Of a DNA stretch of 46,393 nucleotides, positions 1 to 7,086 are shown one piece after another. The notes under the pieces are model-generated. The model was given only the letters and a program-made list of their open reading frames with translations, searched no databases and was not told the DNA's origin. Numbering within the stretch: position 1 is the stretch's first letter; every line of letters starts with the position of its first letter. Source of the DNA: a virus. The stretch covers positions 1 to 46,393 of IMG/VR virus record IMGVR_UViG_3300043411_003039. One strand, 5' to 3'. Made by a program: the position numbers and the translations under genes.

Positions 1-22
1 ATAAATTTATATTATAATCTAA

Positions 23-28
23 TATATA
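23..28 (+). promoter_or_regulatory. TATATA box before the zincin gene
   Basis: TATATA ends 4 nt before the ATG at 33, in the context AATATATAG. The same box recurs at many transcription-unit starts in this window. It resembles a T4-type late promoter (TATAAATA) placed so that the mRNA would have almost no leader. The promoter role is inferred from recurrence and position only. Confidence 0.5.
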
Positions 29-32
29 GTTT

Positions 33-746
33 ATGAAGCATTTGAAGTCATTTAAAATATATGAGGCTATCATTGTTCCTGATTTAATTGAAAGTGATTT
101 GGAGATTAATTCATATGATGATTTAATCATATATGGTCAAGAAAATGGGTTTGATGTTGTTGAATATGATGAATTTTATAATTCTTTAGATGATGTATCT
201 AAAAAAGATGCTCCCCCAAGAATAGGTGGTCCACCATTTTTTGCACTTTTTCATCCCGATCGAAAAAAGCCAATGTTTGTTGTTTCTGATCGTGGATTTT
301 TTGATGGTATGCCGATGCCTCCCCCAGGGATGGATAGAATGAAGATGGGTCGTGGGATGCCACCTCCGGGAATGATGCCACCTCCGGGAATGAGAATGGG
401 TCGTGGAATGCCACCAAGACCCCCATATAAAGAAATTATCAATGATATAATGGGACACGAGATGGTTCATAAATCCCAATCTGAGAGGAAAAAAATCGAA
501 TATGCACTTCCAAGTCCCAATGATAAGGAAAAGTATTTTTCAGATAAGGATGAAGTGATGGCATTTGCTTGGTCGATTGCTAATGAGATATCAAAGGGGT
601 CAAACTCAATTCAAGATTCTCTTAGAAAATTAGGACGTAATCAAATATGGAGAGAGATTAAATTAAATTGTGATTCTAAAATTCAAAATAGATATAAGAA
701 ATACATTTATATGTACTTAGAAGACAAATTTAAAAATGAAAAGTAG
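33..746 (+). CDS. Putative zincin metalloprotease with Pro/Gly/Met-rich insert, possible internal virion protein
   Basis: This 237-residue protein has an HExxH zinc-protease motif (H142, E143, H146) followed by an acidic DKDE segment (around residue 174) that could supply the third zinc ligand, as in short gluzincin-like proteases. Between about residues 93 and 131 lies a low-complexity stretch built from MPPPGM and RMGRGMPP units. The N-terminus (MKHLKSFKIYEA) resembles the capsid-targeting tag of T4 internal proteins, with IYE as a possible I-x-E cleavage site. No signal peptide or membrane segment is visible. A TATATA box lies just upstream and the next gene overlaps the end by 11 nt. The fold is inferred from one motif; packaging into the virion is a hypothesis. 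Confidence 0.5.
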   Translation: MKHLKSFKIYEAIIVPDLIESDLEINSYDDLIIYGQENGFDVVEYDEFYNSLDDVSKKDAPPRIGGPPFFALFHPDRKKPMFVVSDRGFFDGMPMPPPGMDRMKMGRGMPPPGMMPPPGMRMGRGMPPRPPYKEIINDIMGHEMVHKSQSERKKIEYALPSPNDKEKYFSDKDEVMAFAWSIANEISKGSNSIQDSLRKLGRNQIWREIKLNCDSKIQNRYKKYIYMYLEDKFKNEK

Positions 747-1158
747 TATTATCAATTTTAATGATTTTATTTCTAAGAAAATAAAAACAAAAATCGATTT
801 TTCTGATATTGAGGAATATTTTAGAGATTTGACTGATGAAAGGTATGGATTTGAAATCAGTATAGATATTGGAGAGTTCTCAAATATGCACGAAATTGAT
901 GATATTTCAGGTGATCAAAAATACCCAGAGTATTTACATCATGTTTTGAAGATAAAATCTAAAGATATTAGGAATTGGTTTCCGGATGTTCATCATGGTA
1001 GAACCTCAATGAATTTTAATAATTGGCAAAAAACAATTAGTCAAAATAATAATATTATAAATGGTATTAATCAAATGTCTTCTCAGTTGGGACTAAAAAT
1101 TGGTAGTATTAATATAAATGGAGATATTATTAGTGTTATTTTCATGGAAGAAATCTAA
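736..1158 (+). CDS. Small protein of the tagged paralogous family
   Basis: This 140-residue protein has no function I recognise. It begins MKSSIINFNDFISKK, like the other tagged proteins of the window, followed by the family core (DIEEYFRDLTDERYGFEIS: a short helix ending in an acidic turn, then a beta strand). The same order occurs in the genes at 29308, 29691, 33014, 33493 and 33972. Its start overlaps the zincin gene by 11 nt, so the two are probably co-transcribed and co-translated from the box at 23-28. The assignment rests on short motifs read by eye and is the most diverged of the set, together with that of 30176. Confidence 0.55.
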   Translation: MKSSIINFNDFISKKIKTKIDFSDIEEYFRDLTDERYGFEISIDIGEFSNMHEIDDISGDQKYPEYLHHVLKIKSKDIRNWFPDVHHGRTSMNFNNWQKTISQNNNIINGINQMSSQLGLKIGSININGDIISVIFMEEI

Positions 1159-1164
1159 TATATA
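1159..1164 (+). promoter_or_regulatory. TATATA box before the gene at 1169
   Basis: AATATATAG ends 4 nt before the ATG at 1169, with the same context and spacing as the box at 23-28. It overlaps the stop codon of the upstream gene. Likely a late promoter; inferred from recurrence. Confidence 0.45.
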
Positions 1165-1168
1165 GAGA

Positions 1169-1675
1169 ATGAAGATCATTAGAGGTCGATTGAAACCACA
1201 AGCCGGAACTACTTATGAGTTTATCTCTGTTAAGAGTAGAATCAAACACATGATTGAAAAAAATAAGAAAGATATTTTCGATTTTGTTATTGATGATGGT
1301 GGAAGAAGAGCTATTAAAACATTCGGTCCTGAGAATATAAATCCAGAATTGGTTGGTAAAGAAGTTCCTATCATTGATAATGATGTTTTTGCTAAATTCA
1401 AAGAAGATGGAACCATTGATATTATTCAAGGAGTTAAGGAAGAAGCCCTACCTAGATCATCAACTGTTGCTCAACTCAAAAGGTTAAGAAAAGCAACCAA
1501 AGGAATAGATATTGGTGATAGAATCGCAAAACTGAAGGGTGCTAATTTGAGCGGTATAACTAACCCAATTGATACTGGAATAGAATCATATGAAGACTTT
1601 GAAAAACATAACAAGAAATTCATTCCAGGTTGGAATATGAGACATTTGAAATCCCCATTTAGAGGAGAGAGCTAA
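1169..1675 (+). CDS. Hypothetical protein upstream of gp32
   Basis: This 168-residue, strongly basic protein has no domain I recognise. Its C-terminus (SYEDFEKHNKKFIPGWNMRHLKSPF) is aromatic and basic and could bind nucleic acid or protein. T4 also has small replication and late-transcription genes (59, 33) upstream of gene 32, so a role in replication or transcription is possible, but I see no similarity that supports either. A TATATA box lies 4 nt before the start. The gap of 86 nt to gp32 suggests that gp32 has its own promoter. Confidence 0.6.
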   Translation: MKIIRGRLKPQAGTTYEFISVKSRIKHMIEKNKKDIFDFVIDDGGRRAIKTFGPENINPELVGKEVPIIDNDVFAKFKEDGTIDIIQGVKEEALPRSSTVAQLKRLRKATKGIDIGDRIAKLKGANLSGITNPIDTGIESYEDFEKHNKKFIPGWNMRHLKSPFRGES

Positions 1676-1761
1676 TTGATATTTAGTCCCATAAACTTTT
1701 TTTAGACATTTCATATAAGATTTAATCAGGATTTACTGATAAAATAAAAAAACATAACGAA

Positions 1762-2718
1762 ATGGTAAACGAAATTGATGATCTATTTAACGGGAATTTG
1801 GATAATAAAATGTCTTTTTTAAATGAGCCGACAAAATCAAATACTGATGGTATTTATAGAGTCGATTTATCTAAAGCTAAAGACAAGAAAAAGGGGTACA
1901 GAAGTGTAATTAGATTTCTTCCAAACCTAACAAAGGAAGGTAAAGTGGCAGAGTCTGCTTTAGAAAAAATATCACACTATGTGGATATTAAACAAATGAA
2001 AGAACTTTCGGGATTCTTTGATTCTCCTAAGAATTTTGGAGAAAGATGTGCTTTGTCTGACTTGTATTATCAACTTATGAATTCTAAGAATGCTATTTTG
2101 CAAGAGAGAGCAAAAATGTTGAAGTATTCAAGAAAATATTATTCATATGTTCTTATTCTCGAAGATGAACAACAGCCAGATTTGGTTGGTAAAATAATGG
2201 TTTTCCAATATGGAAAAACTATTAAGGATAAAATCCAAGCTGAAAAGAATGGAGATATTTCTGGTGTTCCAGCTAACATTTTTGATTTAGCTAATGGTAA
2301 AGACTTTGTTTTAATGGTTAAAGAAATTTCTACTGGAGATGAAACATATCCAGATTATAAGATGTCAACATTTAAACCAGAGACATCATCTATACAAATA
2401 TACAACAAAGATAGAGGATTCAAACATGCTCCGACTCAAGATGGTAAAATTGATCCAAAGGCTCATTCAATTATCAAAGACTTTTTGATGGACAGAGCTC
2501 ATGAGTTAGAAGATTTTGGTCCAAAGAAACTTGATGATTCTCAGCAAAATAAAGTTAATGAGATTATCAATTTTATGACAGGTAAGTCTTCATCTTCTTA
2601 TCAATCTGAAACAAAACAGCCTTCATCAAATGATTTTGATTTTGAAGAAAGCTTGACTGGTGAGACAAAGAAGACCGAATCATCAGATGATGATGATTTT
2701 TTCTCGGACTTCAAATAA
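1762..2718 (+). CDS. Single-stranded DNA binding protein, gp32-like
   Basis: This 318-residue protein is the homologue of T4 gp32, which coats single-stranded DNA during replication, recombination and repair. The OB-fold core is recognisable: YRSVIRFLP matches the T4 segment ending in AVIRFLPS, and YYSYVLILEDEQQPDLVGK with the following FQYGKTIKDKI matches the T4 stretch around NILVVKDPAAPENEGK and YRFGKKIWDKI. The C-terminal 40 residues are Ser/Asp-rich and end in a DDDDFFSDFK acidic tail, which in T4 recruits replication partners. The zinc-ribbon Cys/His set of T4 gp32 is not evident, as the segment has only one Cys (GERCALSDLYY). There is no TATATA box upstream, which fits early or middle expression. 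A strong terminator follows. Confidence 0.93.
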   Translation: MVNEIDDLFNGNLDNKMSFLNEPTKSNTDGIYRVDLSKAKDKKKGYRSVIRFLPNLTKEGKVAESALEKISHYVDIKQMKELSGFFDSPKNFGERCALSDLYYQLMNSKNAILQERAKMLKYSRKYYSYVLILEDEQQPDLVGKIMVFQYGKTIKDKIQAEKNGDISGVPANIFDLANGKDFVLMVKEISTGDETYPDYKMSTFKPETSSIQIYNKDRGFKHAPTQDGKIDPKAHSIIKDFLMDRAHELEDFGPKKLDDSQQNKVNEIINFMTGKSSSSYQSETKQPSSNDFDFEESLTGETKKTESSDDDDFFSDFK

Positions 2719-2732
2719 GGAAAATATAAAAC

Positions 2733-2768
2733 AAAAAGGGGAGTATTATTGCTCCCCTTTTTGTTTTT
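2733..2768 (+). terminator. Rho-independent terminator after gp32
   Basis: AAAAAGGGGAG (2733-2743) pairs with CTCCCCTTTTT (2752-2762) around an 8-nt loop and is followed by more T residues. It starts 14 nt after the gp32 stop codon and separates gp32 from the next gene. The flanking A and T runs would let it work in both directions. Confidence 0.85.
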
Positions 2769-2817
2769 TAAACTATTTACTGTGTTTTCTATATAATATC
2801 AAATATATTTTAATGAC

Positions 2818-3750
2818 ATGAACTTAATCAATAAGGAATTTAGAGAGGTTGGTGCAAAAGAAACATTTAGAATTATTGATGTTCATAAAAATATAGCTAT
2901 AACTGATTCGAGGGAGAAAGTTGATGTCTCTAGACTACAGGATCCTAGATTTTATGTAATGATTGGACCTACTCAGTTGATTTCAGAAAATGTTGATGGT
3001 AAGAAGTTTAATATTAATCTTGATAGTGATTATATTGATCCAAATCAATTTTTGAATAGTAACAATACTCTTAAATTGTTTGCAGATACGATAAAGTCTA
3101 TACCAACTGAGAATTTACCACAAGATGATGTAAATATACCAGTAACTGGATATGTAAATAAGAATAGTAATATGCCAGCTAACAACGATAGTGCTATTAT
3201 TATAGATAATGATTATGATGAGGCCGCTGAGATAGCTAGAAAATATGGAGTCTCAAGTGTTGGTGATAGTATTAGATCTCAGAATGAGAAATTTGCTGAA
3301 TTTATAGATCCGGAAGAATTTTCGGATGAAATAACTCGTCCTGTATCTATAAGTCAAGTACCCGAATTACCGAATACAAATTCAAATAATGTAAAATCAG
3401 ATCCACCACCTACTCAACATATTAGAGTCGATGATCCAGTTACAAGTATGTTTAGAAACGTAAAGAGAACAGTTGATTTTAGCCTTGATATCAAGCTTGA
3501 GAATAAAATTCCTAGGTTGGATTTTATTGAAATGATGGAAGATTCATATCAAATTTCAATTATAGAATTTTTAGCTGAGGAATTTACTGAGGAACTTTTG
3601 AAAAATCCTAATGGGTTAAAAAAGATGGTATCAGATAAAATTCGTTCTTTAGTTTATAAAAATGAAAAAGTACCTAAATCAAAAGTGGTTAGGAAGAAAT
3701 CTACAACTCCTAGAAAAAAAGCTATTAAAAAAACTATTGATAGTAAATGA
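2818..3750 (+). CDS. Hypothetical protein with Lys-rich tail
   Basis: This 310-residue protein has no family I recognise. It has an N-terminal globular region (about 1-110), a middle region rich in Asn, Pro and Asp (about 110-205), a helical region (about 210-280, MFRNVKRTVDFSLDIKLENK onward) and a basic tail (KKSTTPRKKAIKKTIDSK). A basic tail like this could bind DNA or an acidic surface. The next gene starts within the stop codon (ATGA), so the two form a pair. An AT-rich TATATT stretch at 2804-2809 is a weak copy of the recurrent box. A virion role is possible because tail genes follow, but this is only context. Confidence 0.6.
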   Translation: MNLINKEFREVGAKETFRIIDVHKNIAITDSREKVDVSRLQDPRFYVMIGPTQLISENVDGKKFNINLDSDYIDPNQFLNSNNTLKLFADTIKSIPTENLPQDDVNIPVTGYVNKNSNMPANNDSAIIIDNDYDEAAEIARKYGVSSVGDSIRSQNEKFAEFIDPEEFSDEITRPVSISQVPELPNTNSNNVKSDPPPTQHIRVDDPVTSMFRNVKRTVDFSLDIKLENKIPRLDFIEMMEDSYQISIIEFLAEEFTEELLKNPNGLKKMVSDKIRSLVYKNEKVPKSKVVRKKSTTPRKKAIKKTIDSK

Positions 3751-4139
3751 TACAAGAGATATATCTTAAAAAAGCTTATTCTATAAGAAAGGAATATCTA
3801 TCTATTGTTACAAATATTGAAGAGTATGAAATTTTTGCCAAAAAGCTTTTGGGATCTATTGGTGAAAAATCCAAAGATTTAGTCGATCTTCAAAAAAAGA
3901 TTACTGAGAAGAAAATTAATAGTATTGATATAGCCAAAGATGAGTTAATGAAAATAATTTTAAATCTTGAGGAAGAGGCTAATGGAATTGAGGTAATTGT
4001 TAATAACATGACCAAAAGAATTGATAAACTCAAAGGAGAAGAAACTTCTCTATACAGAGAGCTTAAGGAGAAATATCCTGATGTTTCTGACACTATTATA
4101 AAAAAAGAAATTCACGACTATATTGGAAAAAATACCTGA
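3747..4139 (+). CDS. Hypothetical coiled-coil protein
   Basis: This 130-residue protein is almost wholly helical and charged. Leu/Ile-rich heptads are visible over about residues 45-110 (DLVDLQKKITEKK through EEANGIEVIVNNMTKRIDKLK), so it is likely a coiled coil. Its start overlaps the stop of the preceding gene by 4 nt (ATGA), so the two products are probably made together and may interact. The stop codon lies inside the hairpin at 4135-4161. No function can be assigned; a scaffold or tail-assembly role is only possible. Confidence 0.6.
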   Translation: MIQEIYLKKAYSIRKEYLSIVTNIEEYEIFAKKLLGSIGEKSKDLVDLQKKITEKKINSIDIAKDELMKIILNLEEEANGIEVIVNNMTKRIDKLKGEETSLYRELKEKYPDVSDTIIKKEIHDYIGKNT

Positions 4140-4161
4140 CACAATGTCACTTCATGTCAGG
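4135..4161 (-). terminator. Terminator of the 42-codon cassette
   Basis: Read on the minus strand, CCTGACA pairs with TGTCAGG (4155-4161 with 4135-4141) around a 13-nt loop and is followed by TATTTTTT. It lies just after the minus-strand ORF 4163-4291. It also overlaps the stop codon of the plus-strand gene 3747-4139 and may help end that transcript. Confidence 0.65.
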
Positions 4162-4162
4162 A

Positions 4163-4291
4163 TTATTCTACGATTTTAGCCTTTCTCGAATATACCTTAT
4201 CCGATGGCTTTACCTTCTGAATCATCATTCTGCGAATGATTTGAGCGATATGCCTTTCGGACAGTTCTGATGTGTTTTTCGCTTTTTTCAT
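4163..4291 (-). CDS. Small basic 42-residue protein in its own host-type expression cassette
   Basis: This is a complete 42-codon ORF between two plus-strand units, encoding a basic peptide (MKKAKNTSELSERHIAQIIR to SRKAKIVE). Residues about 9-27 look like an amphipathic helix with paired Arg and Met. Counted by hand it is about 37 per cent G+C, and it uses codons that look uncommon in the neighbours (GCG, CGC, CTG, TCG). It has a full Bacteroidota-type promoter 4 nt before the ATG and a terminator hairpin after the stop. That points to a separately acquired gene expressed directly by host RNA polymerase, perhaps early or in host takeover. I do not recognise the family. The ORF is short, but the matched signals on both sides make chance unlikely. 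Confidence 0.65.
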   Translation of the reverse strand: MKKAKNTSELSERHIAQIIRRMMIQKVKPSDKVYSRKAKIVE

Positions 4292-4295
4292 AATA

Positions 4296-4326
4296 CAAAT
4301 ATACGAAAAATTCATGTATAATCCAA
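4296..4326 (-). promoter_or_regulatory. Bacteroidota-type promoter (-33 TTG, -7 TATATTTG)
   Basis: On the minus strand TTG (4326-4324) is separated by exactly 20 nt from TATATTTG (4303-4296). This matches the Bacteroidota housekeeping consensus TTG-N19-21-TAnnTTTG. The ATG of the 42-codon ORF begins 4 nt after the -7 box, so the mRNA would be nearly leaderless. Confidence 0.75.
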
Positions 4327-4356
4327 ATTATTTCTCTAGAAATGTCCCCTAATTAA

Positions 4357-4362
4357 TATATA
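4357..4362 (+). promoter_or_regulatory. TATATA box before the first structural gene
   Basis: TATATA ends 6 nt before the ATG at 4369. It heads the unit of tail/structural genes, which supports reading the box as a late promoter. Confidence 0.5.
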
Positions 4363-4368
4363 CTTTTA

Positions 4369-7083
4369 ATGAGACAATCGAGATTTATCAACATTGATAA
4401 AAACGTTTTATTAGAGTATATATATGATGATGACAATTTAATTAGTGAGGCTTATAATATACTTTATAATACCAAAACTAATATACCATCATTCACATCT
4501 TACTATGATAGTGAAATGAATAATGACTTATCAAGTAATGCCTATAATATAGATCCTATAAATGATAGGTGGGGTCCAATTATTTTGGATTCTAGCGTTC
4601 CTGATAAAATTGATGATAGTTTGGGATCTCTCCAAGTCAGGAATTTCCCATCGTCAGTACCAATTAGATATGATAGTATTAAGGTTCATATACCCATAGA
4701 TTGGACTTTTGGTGATTATAAGGGATTTTATATTCGAGTATATACATATGATTTTAATAATGATAAGGAAGTTGAATTTTCCAATTACTATTTTGATATA
4801 AGTAGTGTGGATCAAAGCTATCAAATGGGATTTTCTTCTCCTATTTTAATGATAAATGAAAACCAATGGGGTAAATTTCTAAGAATTGATTTTCCGTCCC
4901 CGACAAAGGTATCTGATCAAAGGGTTAATAATGTCACTAAGGATAACACTATTAATTATAATTTCAATTCAGGACTGGGAGTTTCTAAAAATGCCCCGGT
5001 CTTCATAGATTTTCATTTTATTGAGAAAATTGACACCATAAATGATAAAAAGTTTTTTATTTTAACTCCTAGAGTCACAACAAGCGTTCCTCAAACTCCA
5101 GACTTTGAAAATATTGGTATTGTTATAGAACCATCCTCACAAGGGGATTATTTTATAATATATGGTATGTACAATAATAGTCTAGCTGAATTGAATATTT
5201 TTCTCAATGAATCATACTATCTTGGTAATAGATACTATATTGAGTATACTATTGATTTATTTGAAAAAAATATAAAAACCAAATCTCAAACATATGTGAT
5301 AACTGAAAACTTCAATCAACCTATTGAATATAGACCTATAATTAAATTTTCTACTACGACAGCTGTAATTGATGTCACAATGAAACTGATAGATAATACT
5401 AGTGGGTCAGTTATATCAAGAAGATCGTCCTGGGGAATAAATGTTGAGAATATTTCAAAGTATTCTAGAAATTTATCAAAATTAAATCTTAGAAAAGCTA
5501 CAAAAACTGAAGTTTTTAATATAAAAGATATTCTTCAACCAACTACAAGTAATGATCCATTTGGAACGAAACCAATATTAATACTGGAAAAATTACCATT
5601 CAATTTGTATTCTAATGACTATTATGCCTATACGGGACCTGATAATGTTGTTTTTGAGAAAAAAAATTGGATTGGATTGAATAAGATTGTTATTTCACTT
5701 TATCCATTTGATAATATCTTGAAATTCTCAATATTAGAAAAGGGTGGATTTTTGGGATATCAAATTTATGATTTAAATAAAGTCACTAATATTAAGTTGG
5801 TTATTAAATCAGATGATAAAATTTTAGAATTTGATGTTTATAAGGATTCGGATGAAAATGAATTTGAGCTAGGAAAAGTGGTATTTAAAATACCTAAAAC
5901 TAAGTATAATGATCTTAGGAAAATAAACTCGATAGGATATAATATTTTTTATATTACAGGACTAAATGAAAATGAAGATCGAGATATAATTTATAGTGGT
6001 TTATTCATACCATATGATTCAGATGTAAATGTTAGAAAGCTAGAATCAGATTTTGCTATATCCCAATTACCAGCTCAGCCAAACCCATTGACTGAGAAAA
6101 CATTTGATGAAAGAAAGATTGAATCAATTTCTCAAACATCTAAAGATAAACTTAAACCTAGAGGAATTGGAAATAAAATACCACTTTTAGTTGACTCTAA
6201 GAATAGACAGAAATTTATTGATAAGGTTATACCATCGACAGTTTTCCGAAAGTATGAAGATAGTCCTATTAATATACCTAACGATTGGCCTAGTCAATAT
6301 AATGATCCTCAAATAAGTATCACAAGCGGTAAGATTTGGGTATTGAAGAAAAAGGCAATGGCTATTTTGAAGGGTGAACCAATTTATAGTGGGTCTAGAA
6401 ATATAACTGAATATGATCTTGCTCCAGGAGAGCCGGTTAGAAATGGGTCTTTGCTAAAGTTGGATCCTATCACAGGACAGCCTATAAGGAAAGATACTAT
6501 CATGATGATTCCCGATGAAAATGGAAGACATCGTATTGTTGACTCAGCTGTTCTTTATGATCATTATGTTGGTAAAAATGGAGAAATAATAAATGATAAA
6601 CCTAATAGAGATAATATATCCAATTATAAAGTTGCTTCTGGTGATGATGAACCATCTGCGGTAAGTGACTTTAAGGAAAGATATCCTAATTTAAATAATG
6701 TTAACTATTGGAAAAAATCTGAATGGCCAAATTTTGCAGTTAATATTTATGATAGGTATGAGGTTAAGAGTGTTGGTGTTTATTATTATCCTCAAAGAGA
6801 TCCGTCCATGGCTTGTCGAGGACTTCCTCTAGAAATACCATTTTCTGACCTTCTTCCGGTAGAGCTAAGGACTCCCTGGTTTCCATATATCAGACCAGTT
6901 GATAGATGTGCTAGGTTTGTGGAGTTATTTCCACATATTGTTCCTAAGAAGGATTGGGTACTTAGAGAAAATAGTTCTAATAGTTTTAATAAAATTAAGG
7001 CTGGAAATCCTACCAATCTTTCCCCACCTGACCAAGTAGATGATAGGGATAGAGTCTATTATATAGAAGAAATTAATATATAA
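4369..7083 (+). CDS. Large virion structural protein, paralogue of the next gene
   Basis: This 904-residue protein is probably a tail or baseplate component. Its first 550 or so residues match the next gene product block by block: NVLLEYIYDDDNLISEAYNI against DVLIEWTYDPNNVIQESYKI, FGDYKGFYIRVYTYD against FGEHQGVYFKIYTLD, and EYRPIIKFSTTTAVIDVTMK against EWRPIIKYSSTKAIIDVEMK. The last 300 residues are unique to this copy and include a Tyr/Pro/Trp-rich segment. It is beta-rich with no signal peptide or membrane segment. The gap to the next gene is only 3 nt. I do not recognise a named T4 homologue; the structural role rests on size, composition, late box and the tail-tube-like gene downstream. 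Confidence 0.6.
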   Translation: MRQSRFINIDKNVLLEYIYDDDNLISEAYNILYNTKTNIPSFTSYYDSEMNNDLSSNAYNIDPINDRWGPIILDSSVPDKIDDSLGSLQVRNFPSSVPIRYDSIKVHIPIDWTFGDYKGFYIRVYTYDFNNDKEVEFSNYYFDISSVDQSYQMGFSSPILMINENQWGKFLRIDFPSPTKVSDQRVNNVTKDNTINYNFNSGLGVSKNAPVFIDFHFIEKIDTINDKKFFILTPRVTTSVPQTPDFENIGIVIEPSSQGDYFIIYGMYNNSLAELNIFLNESYYLGNRYYIEYTIDLFEKNIKTKSQTYVITENFNQPIEYRPIIKFSTTTAVIDVTMKLIDNTSGSVISRRSSWGINVENISKYSRNLSKLNLRKATKTEVFNIKDILQPTTSNDPFGTKPILILEKLPFNLYSNDYYAYTGPDNVVFEKKNWIGLNKIVISLYPFDNILKFSILEKGGFLGYQIYDLNKVTNIKLVIKSDDKILEFDVYKDSDENEFELGKVVFKIPKTKYNDLRKINSIGYNIFYITGLNENEDRDIIYSGLFIPYDSDVNVRKLESDFAISQLPAQPNPLTEKTFDERKIESISQTSKDKLKPRGIGNKIPLLVDSKNRQKFIDKVIPSTVFRKYEDSPINIPNDWPSQYNDPQISITSGKIWVLKKKAMAILKGEPIYSGSRNITEYDLAPGEPVRNGSLLKLDPITGQPIRKDTIMMIPDENGRHRIVDSAVLYDHYVGKNGEIINDKPNRDNISNYKVASGDDEPSAVSDFKERYPNLNNVNYWKKSEWPNFAVNIYDRYEVKSVGVYYYPQRDPSMACRGLPLEIPFSDLLPVELRTPWFPYIRPVDRCARFVELFPHIVPKKDWVLRENSSNSFNKIKAGNPTNLSPPDQVDDRDRVYYIEEINI

Positions 7084-7086
7084 AAT

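Noticed and set aside
300-425. Tandem DNA repeat or collagen-like fibre gene
   Set aside because: The MPPPGM units are irregular and fewer than ten; they are a short insert in one protein, with no Gly-x-y run of collagen.
186-479. Minus-strand ORFs opposite the zincin gene
   Set aside because: They exist because the Met/Pro/Gly-rich repeat lacks stop codons on the other strand; the His/Trp/Ser composition is that of a shadow frame.
1676-1761. Host-type promoter upstream of gp32
   Set aside because: I looked for TTG-N19-21-TAnnTTTG and found no pair; the region is AT-rich but no convincing signal could be placed.
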